Positions 59,220-64,000 of a DNA stretch of 64,000 bases are shown piece after piece. The translations under genes were made by a program, and so were the position numbers. Positions within the stretch are counted from its first letter, which is position 1; each line of letters starts with the position of its first letter. This stretch comes from Clostridia bacterium (GTDB lineage Bacteria > Bacillota > Clostridia > Christensenellales > Aristaeellaceae), in NCBI GenBank assembly GCA_017404985.1, contig JAFRBK010000011.1, positions 124,001 to 188,000 of the forward strand, read 5' to 3'. The notes under the pieces are model-generated. The model had not been told where the DNA came from. It did no database searches and saw nothing but the letters and a program-made list of their open reading frames with translations.

Positions 59220-61505
59220 TTATCTGCAGAACAGGTGAATCCGCAGCGGCTGATGGCAGGCCGGAAAGCTGAGGAACAGCGTCCCGGTACCATCGTGCCA
59301 ACGGAAGGTGTCCGGTGCGAGGATCGTCCCGTCCTCGCAGGATGCCTCCGCGCGGACCGGCGCCGCGGGCAGCTTCAGCAGCATACGGATGCGGATTCCC
59401 GCAGCCGCTCTGCATTCGGCGATGAATCCGCCCTCCGCCGCTTCCAGGCGCCCGATCCGCGCCGTGGAGGCAACAGGCTGCAGCGGATCCAGATTCGAGT
59501 CATTCAGGTCAAAGAGCAGCGCGGTTTTCCCGGGAAGGACTTCCTTCTCCGAGACGATCTCGTATTCGCCGGAGAAAAGGTCCGCAAAGCAGCCGCGGAG
59601 CACCAGCGGCCGGGACCACGGCGTCTCCGCCGTCACCACCGCGATCCGGTAGGGTCCCCGCTTCATCAGGAAGGCGCCGCGGGGCTCGAAGCCGGGCGCC
59701 GCATGCTCCAGCACCCACCGGAGCCAGCGGCCGGAGGCCTCCGGCGACAGCGTCAGCCGCGCCGGGGATACCGGCAGCACCGCAACCTTTCCGGCACCCG
59801 CAGCATACACGCCCTCCGCCGGATCCCAGCCCAGCCCCAGCAGTTCGCACAGGTGCTGCGCCGGATGCCGGTATGTCCTCCCGCCGGTATTCCACCAGCC
59901 CTGCACGGCGTGATACGGGTCGCTCCCGTCCCCGGCCAGCAGCAGGATGCCGCCCCGCCGGACCCAGTCCGCCAGGATCTCGTGCTCTCGCGGGCTTTCG
60001 GGCTTCATCCATTCCTCGCTCAGAATGACGGCGCGGAAATCCGCCAGCGCATCCGGAACCCGCGTCAGGTTATCCATTTGCACCGGCCGCAGGGGAATCC
60101 CCGCCTTGACCAGCGGCATGGCGAGGCCGAAAAAATGGGGAAAAGCGCCCGAAGCGACATAATCGTTATACAGGCGGGGATCGCCGGCAATCTGTTCCAT
60201 CAGCTGCCGGTCATCCTCCCGTGTGTCCTCCCCCGCCTGGCGCCGCTCCTTCAGGGAAAACAGCCGGCGGTTCATTTCCTCCGGCCCGCCTTCCGTCCGC
60301 GGAACATCGTCCGGAAAGCCGCGCTGGTACAGGGCGCTGTCAGCCACCAGGATGCCGATCCGCGGGTCGTCCTCCGGGATAAACCCGCTGTCCGGCTGAT
60401 TCATGTCCCCCAGGGTCTGGATCAGGGTGGCGATCAGCTCCGCGTAGGAAGGGGGAATGGGCTTCGCGCCCGCCATTTCACTGCCGGGCAGCAGCCCGCC
60501 TTCCCCGACGCGGCCCTTTTTCGGATACACGCCATGAAAAATCCGGTCCGGCCAGGGCGCCGCCTCATAACGGAACACGTCGGGAACCATCAGGGAGGCG
60601 GCCACCGTCGCCAGATAATTGTCCCGAAAGCTTTCCCAGGTGTATTCCGGATTGTCCTCCACCGGGTCATGCAGGAACCACAGGCGCTTTCCGGTTCCCC
60701 GGGCCAGCTCCCGCAGCACGCCGTATTCGAGGAAAGCGGTTTCAAAGGTGCGCTCCGCGTACTTCCCCTGCCATACGTTGCCAGCCCGGGCGGTTCCCGT
60801 CCATACCTGGGCAATGAAGCCGTCCGCGGCAGGAATATCCAGCAGAGAGCTCTCCGGGCTCAGGATTTTCCACTGGGAATAGTTAATCAGGGAATGGGTC
60901 GCGACACAGAAATCCAGCTTTCTCCCCTGCGTCTCGGCGTAGGCCTTCAGGCCGCTGCCGACCTCCGAAAGCAGCTGCCTATATAAGGAAGCTTTCAGCC
61001 TGCAGGCACGGTAACGGTTTTCGCATCCGGAGTGCGGTGGCTGCCACGGTTCGCCGAAGGCCGCTTCCCAGGCCCGCCGGAAAGCCGGGCTGTATCCGCC
61101 CGCATCCCAGAATTCCGGCTCCTCCAGATGGATCGCTTCCACGCCCGCGTCCACTGCGGGCTTCAGCTTCTCCAGCAGATATCGGCTGAAGGACGGCGTG
61201 GGGCAGAGATAGGGCGTACGGAGACCGTGCATAATGGGCCGGCCGTCCCGGCCGCACTGGCCCTCCTCCCAGTGGCCCGCATGGTCCCATTCTCCATCCA
61301 GATAATCCTGGTAATCCCCCCAGGCGCATCCCGCCATCAGATGGACCACATACCCCTTTTCCCGCCACACGCGGATGCGGTCGGCGGTGGTTTCGTCCAT
61401 CCCGTACACCATCACAAAATCATACTGCAGGTCCGTTTCGGGGGACCAGGGACTGTGTTCCTGGCACCCCGTCAGGCATTGGCGGCGATCGTGGATCAAG
61501 GCCAT
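59220..61505 (-). CDS. Large glycosidase-like protein of unassigned family
   Basis: 761 residues from ATG 61505 (GGGAG 8 bp upstream; TTG 61511 is also open). Residues about 1-330 look like a TIM barrel, with GVEAIHLEEPEFWDAGGY as a likely acid/base segment. Residues about 360-540 include ILVADSALYQRGFPDD and GGILLLAGDGSDPYHAVQGW, like the amidotransferase-like trimerisation domain of GH42-type enzymes. A beta-sandwich closes the protein. It heads the GH38-NanE-ROK operon, so a mannoside or amino-sugar glycosidase role fits. I cannot place it in a CAZy family. Confidence 0.65.
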   Translation of the reverse strand: MALIHDRRQCLTGCQEHSPWSPETDLQYDFVMVYGMDETTADRIRVWREKGYVVHLMAGCAWGDYQDYLDGEWDHAGHWEEGQCGRDGRPIMHGLRTPYLCPTPSFSRYLLEKLKPAVDAGVEAIHLEEPEFWDAGGYSPAFRRAWEAAFGEPWQPPHSGCENRYRACRLKASLYRQLLSEVGSGLKAYAETQGRKLDFCVATHSLINYSQWKILSPESSLLDIPAADGFIAQVWTGTARAGNVWQGKYAERTFETAFLEYGVLRELARGTGKRLWFLHDPVEDNPEYTWESFRDNYLATVAASLMVPDVFRYEAAPWPDRIFHGVYPKKGRVGEGGLLPGSEMAGAKPIPPSYAELIATLIQTLGDMNQPDSGFIPEDDPRIGILVADSALYQRGFPDDVPRTEGGPEEMNRRLFSLKERRQAGEDTREDDRQLMEQIAGDPRLYNDYVASGAFPHFFGLAMPLVKAGIPLRPVQMDNLTRVPDALADFRAVILSEEWMKPESPREHEILADWVRRGGILLLAGDGSDPYHAVQGWWNTGGRTYRHPAQHLCELLGLGWDPAEGVYAAGAGKVAVLPVSPARLTLSPEASGRWLRWVLEHAAPGFEPRGAFLMKRGPYRIAVVTAETPWSRPLVLRGCFADLFSGEYEIVSEKEVLPGKTALLFDLNDSNLDPLQPVASTARIGRLEAAEGGFIAECRAAAGIRIRMLLKLPAAPVRAEASCEDGTILAPDTFRWHDGTGTLFLSFPACHQPLRIHLFCR

Positions 61506-61661
61506 AGGCAATTCTCCCGGTGAAATTTTTTTGCTCTGGAAATGATTGTATCATGGTTCGGAGAAAAATAAAAGCCATGGAAATTGAAAACAGCCCCTTT
61601 CCGAATCCCGAAAAATGGGTTATATTGGTAGCAAAAGAAAAAACAGAAAAGGAGAAGCATT

Positions 61662-62654
61662 ATGCCTAAGATTATCGGCACTCCCATCCCCAATATTCCC
61701 TGGCAGGACAAGCCCGCCGGCTGCAGGGAGCCCGTCTGGCGCTATTCCGGCAATCCCATCATCGGCCGCGATGGCAACCTGCGGTCCAACAGCGTCTTCA
61801 ACAGCGCAGTCGTGCCCTTCCGGGGCAAATTCGCCGGAGTGTTCCGGTGCGACAGCCGATCCATTTCCATGGACCTGTTTGCCGGCTTCTCGGAGGACGG
61901 CATCCACTGGAAAATCAATGATGAACATCTGGCCATGACGGGGGCCGATGAGGAAATTCTGCGGAAGGAATACCGCTACGACGCCCGGATCACGCCCCTG
62001 GAAGGCAAGTATTACATCACCTGGTGCAACGGGTACCACGGCCCGACCATCGGCGTCGCCTGGACCGAGGATTTCCAGACCTTCCACCAACTGGAAAATG
62101 CCTTCCTGCCCTATAACCGCAACGGTGTGCTCTTCCCCCGGAAAATCGGCGGCCTGTATACGATGCTTTCCCGGCCTTCCGATACCGGCCATACGCCCTT
62201 CGGGGACATTTACCTGAGCCAGTCCCCGGACCAGGAATTCTGGGGCCGACACCGCTTTGTGTTCGGAACCTATCCGGGAGACGCCTCCGCCTGGCAGTCT
62301 ACCAAGGTGGGGCCAGGCCCCGCTCCGATTGAAACAGACGAGGGCTGGCTACTGATCTACCACGGCGTGCTGAACACCTGCAACGGGTTTGTGTACCGGA
62401 TGGGCTGCGCCCTGCTGGACCGGGACCAGCCCTGGAAGGTGCTGTACCGCTCCGCGGACTACATCCTCGCCCCGTGGGAGCTGTATGAGTGCGTCGGCGA
62501 CGTTCCCAACGTTACCTTCCCCTGCGCCGCCCTGGCGGACGCAGATACCGGCCGCATCGCGATTTATTACGGCTGCGCCGACACGGTGACAGGCCTGGCT
62601 TTCACCACGGTGGATGAACTGATTTCCTTCATGAAAGCCCACCCCCTGAAATAA
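61662..62654 (+). CDS. GH130 beta-mannoside phosphorylase
   Basis: 330 residues. The five-bladed fold of GH130 is shown by [20 protein letters not shown], the catalytic Asp in [12 protein letters not shown] (about 104-115), [17 protein letters not shown] and LIYHGVLN. These enzymes split beta-1,4-mannosides with phosphate to release mannose 1-phosphate. The overall pattern suggests the mannooligosaccharide or Man-GlcNAc phosphorylase groups, which would fit N-glycan use beside GH38. AAAGGAG before the ATG. It is divergent from the 761-residue gene. Confidence 0.92.
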   Translation: MPKIIGTPIPNIPWQDKPAGCREPVWRYSGNPIIGRDGNLRSNSVFNSAVVPFRGKFAGVFRCDSRSISMDLFAGFSEDGIHWKINDEHLAMTGADEEILRKEYRYDARITPLEGKYYITWCNGYHGPTIGVAWTEDFQTFHQLENAFLPYNRNGVLFPRKIGGLYTMLSRPSDTGHTPFGDIYLSQSPDQEFWGRHRFVFGTYPGDASAWQSTKVGPGPAPIETDEGWLLIYHGVLNTCNGFVYRMGCALLDRDQPWKVLYRSADYILAPWELYECVGDVPNVTFPCAALADADTGRIAIYYGCADTVTGLAFTTVDELISFMKAHPLK

Positions 62655-62661
62655 GAAAAAA

Positions 62662-62697
62662 CCCCGGGCGGAACTCTCCGCCCGGCCTCTTTTTTTG
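62662..62697 (+). terminator. Intrinsic terminator after the GH130 gene
   Basis: CCGGGCGGA (62664-62672) pairs perfectly with TCCGCCCGG (62677-62685) around ACTC, followed by CCTC and a run of T. Confidence 0.95.
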
Positions 62698-62709
62698 AAA
62701 ACGATTACA
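62696..62709 (+). promoter_or_regulatory. Catabolite-responsive element (cre) upstream of the sugar transporter
   Basis: TGAAAACGATTACA fits the CcpA consensus TGWAANCGNTNWCA at every position. It ends 30 bp before the -35 box of the transporter promoter. Binding by CcpA is inferred; a LacI-family local regulator would recognise a similar site. Confidence 0.65.
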
Positions 62710-62739
62710 TGACTAACCAAAAAAAATTACACAAAAATC

Positions 62740-62768
62740 TTGAAACATCCCGGGAAATCGTGTATAAT
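62740..62768 (+). promoter_or_regulatory. Sigma-A promoter of the sugar ABC transporter
   Basis: TTGAAA (62740-62745) and TATAAT (62763-62768) are spaced by exactly 17 bp. The leader to the start codon at 62893 is about 115 nt. Confidence 0.8.
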
Positions 62769-62892
62769 TTCCGCAGATGTGGTTTTTGGTGATAAAACCC
62801 ATTATTTCAAACAAGCCATCACACGGTACAAAAGCCTTACAGCCAAGGTTCTTCCGGTTTGTTTGCATTTTTTAATGGAGGGGGACTGTCCG

Positions 62893-63873
62893 GTGAGCAA
62901 CTTGTCCGTCAAACAAAAGAAGAAGAAGGGAAAAGGGAGTACCGGGTCGTCGTTTGACAATCTGGAGATTTTCCTGCTTCACCTTCCGACCACGATCTGG
63001 TACCTGCTGTTCTGCTACGCCCCGATGTTCGGTGTCATCATCGCCTTCAAGAACTACAAGCCCCGGCCGGGCAAGAGCTTCCTGTGGGCGCTGTTCAACA
63101 ACAGCAAATGGGTCGGCCTGGACAACTTCAAATTCCTGGTCAATTCCAGCTATTTTGAAACGATGCTGAAAACCACGGTGCTGTACAACATCGTGTTCAT
63201 CATCCTGGGCATCCTGATCCCGGTTACACTGGCAATCCTGTTCAACGAGATTTATTCCAGGAAGCTGGCGAAAACCTGCCAGACCATGATGTTCCTGCCC
63301 CACTTCCTCAGCTGGGTTGTGGTCAGCTATTTCGTTTATGCCTTCCTGGCCACGGACCAGGGCCTGGTCAACAACCTGTTTAAGCAAATAGACCCGGCCA
63401 CGGGGCGATACCATAACTGGTACGCAGATACAAATTTCTGGATGTATTTCCTGGTGTTCCTGAACGTCTGGAAAGGCATGGGCTACAGCATGGTTGTCTA
63501 TATGGCCTCAATCAGCGGCATTGACGGCGAGCTGTACGAGGCCGCACTGATTGACGGCGCCACCAAATGGCAGCAGGTGAAATACATCACTCTGCCCCTG
63601 CTACGGCCTACAATTTCCATCATGTTCATCATGGCCGTCGGCAACATCTTCCGCAGCGACTTCGGCCTGTTCTACCAGGCAACCCGCAATTCCGGCGCGC
63701 TGACCAGCGTCACGCAGACCATCGACGTATACGTTTACAAAGCCCTGCTGGAACAGAGCAACGTGAACCTTTCCTCCGCGGCTGCCTTCCTGCAGTCTGT
63801 AGTGGGCTGCCTCACCATTATCGGCGCCAATGTTCTGGTCAAGAAGATCGACCCCGAAGCGGGCCTGTTCTGA
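62893..63873 (+). CDS. Sugar ABC transporter permease, LplB type
   Basis: 326 residues from GTG 62893, following GGAGGGGG; ATG 62875 is in frame but overlaps that site. Six membrane helices and the EAA loop EAALIDGATKWQQVKYITLP (about 225-244) mark a carbohydrate importer permease of the LplB/YtcQ group. The second permease gene follows after 33 bp. The neighbouring GH130 and GH38 genes suggest mannose-containing oligosaccharides as cargo; inference. Binding protein presumably lies beyond 64000. Confidence 0.92.
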   Translation: MSNLSVKQKKKKGKGSTGSSFDNLEIFLLHLPTTIWYLLFCYAPMFGVIIAFKNYKPRPGKSFLWALFNNSKWVGLDNFKFLVNSSYFETMLKTTVLYNIVFIILGILIPVTLAILFNEIYSRKLAKTCQTMMFLPHFLSWVVVSYFVYAFLATDQGLVNNLFKQIDPATGRYHNWYADTNFWMYFLVFLNVWKGMGYSMVVYMASISGIDGELYEAALIDGATKWQQVKYITLPLLRPTISIMFIMAVGNIFRSDFGLFYQATRNSGALTSVTQTIDVYVYKALLEQSNVNLSSAAAFLQSVVGCLTIIGANVLVKKIDPEAGLF

Positions 63874-63906
63874 TCCGGATGGCCTGAAGGAAAGGAGAGA
63901 ATCAAA

Positions 63907-64000
63907 GTGTCTGAGAATGTAAAAACAAAAAAGAAAGCCGAAGCAAAACTGAAATATACCAAGGTGAAGCCCGGAACAAACGTGGCCATCAGCGCCCTGT
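63907..64000 (+). CDS. Sugar ABC transporter permease, YtcP type (5' end only)
   Basis: The GTG at 63907, with AAGGAGAG upstream, opens a frame to the window end: a Lys-rich cytoplasmic start (MSENVKTKKKAEAKLKYTKV) as usual for the second permease of this transporter class. Only 31 codons are visible, so the family is assigned from context. Confidence 0.65.
   Translation, partial: MSENVKTKKKAEAKLKYTKVKPGTNVAISAL

Noticed and set aside
59190-60986. A plus-strand open frame of 598 codons
   Set aside because: Mirror of the 761-residue glycosidase-like gene; no domain and no start signal.

Overview
The window reads as chromosome of a Gram-positive, Clostridia-type anaerobe of moderately high G+C (probably a gut or rumen Firmicute). 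Evidence: strong GGAGG ribosome binding sites on nearly every gene, two surface proteins ending in a PKTGD sortase-type anchor, a LytTR/DUF3021 pair, an intrinsic terminator after many operons, a CcpA-type cre box, and no outer-membrane genes. The species cannot be named from the sequence alone. I see no rRNA, tRNA or CRISPR array.

Layout. 1-1369: start of a sugar ABC permease divergent from an AraC regulator. 1.6-4.4 kb: gene remnants, two GNAT-acetyltransferase/small-protein pairs and dispersed repeats. 4.5-8.1 kb: minus-strand surface operon (small secreted protein, lipoprotein, MBG-repeat wall protein) behind a structured leader that may be a GEMM-type riboswitch. 8.7-15 kb: small and secreted proteins, including a bacteriocin-like double-glycine peptide, a double-glycine/SH3-like peptide, a cystatin-like secreted protein, and a Sir2 deacylase. 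15-20.8 kb: LytTR-DUF3021, PAP2 phosphatase, DinB, GH29 fucosidase, FMN reductase. 20.8-29.1 kb: secreted protein, DUF3089 hydrolase, polar amino-acid ABC transporter, nitroreductase, broken radC with IS630 debris, Big2 surface protein. Two repeat-rich noncoding stretches (25.2-26.1 and 29.1-30.5 kb) carry a duplicated 371-bp element.

30.5-41 kb: a NusG-like protein fused to a helix-turn-helix, a ZorAB-like (MotA/MotB-type) three-gene operon under an XRE regulator, a second PKTGD surface protein, a DUF2974 hydrolase, a strong candidate noncoding RNA with its own promoter and terminator, and a TPM/zinc-ribbon pair. 41-44 kb: isocitrate dehydrogenase, a secreted protein and a cytidylate-kinase-like protein.

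44-54.4 kb is a peptidoglycan recovery island: two class-A beta-lactamase-like enzymes, an Ala-Glu epimerase, an NlpC/P60 peptidase, a serine hydrolase/acyltransferase fusion, MurQ, an amino-sugar kinase, NamZ (DUF1343) and NagZ (GH3). Together they could strip GlcNAc and MurNAc from muropeptides, phosphorylate MurNAc, cleave its lactyl ether and process the stem peptide. 54.4-64 kb is a mannose/amino-sugar glycan island: ROK kinase, NanE, GH38 alpha-mannosidase, an unassigned 761-residue glycosidase-like protein, GH130 phosphorylase, and the start of a sugar ABC transporter preceded by a cre box and a consensus promoter. This fits use of N-glycan or mannan oligosaccharides.
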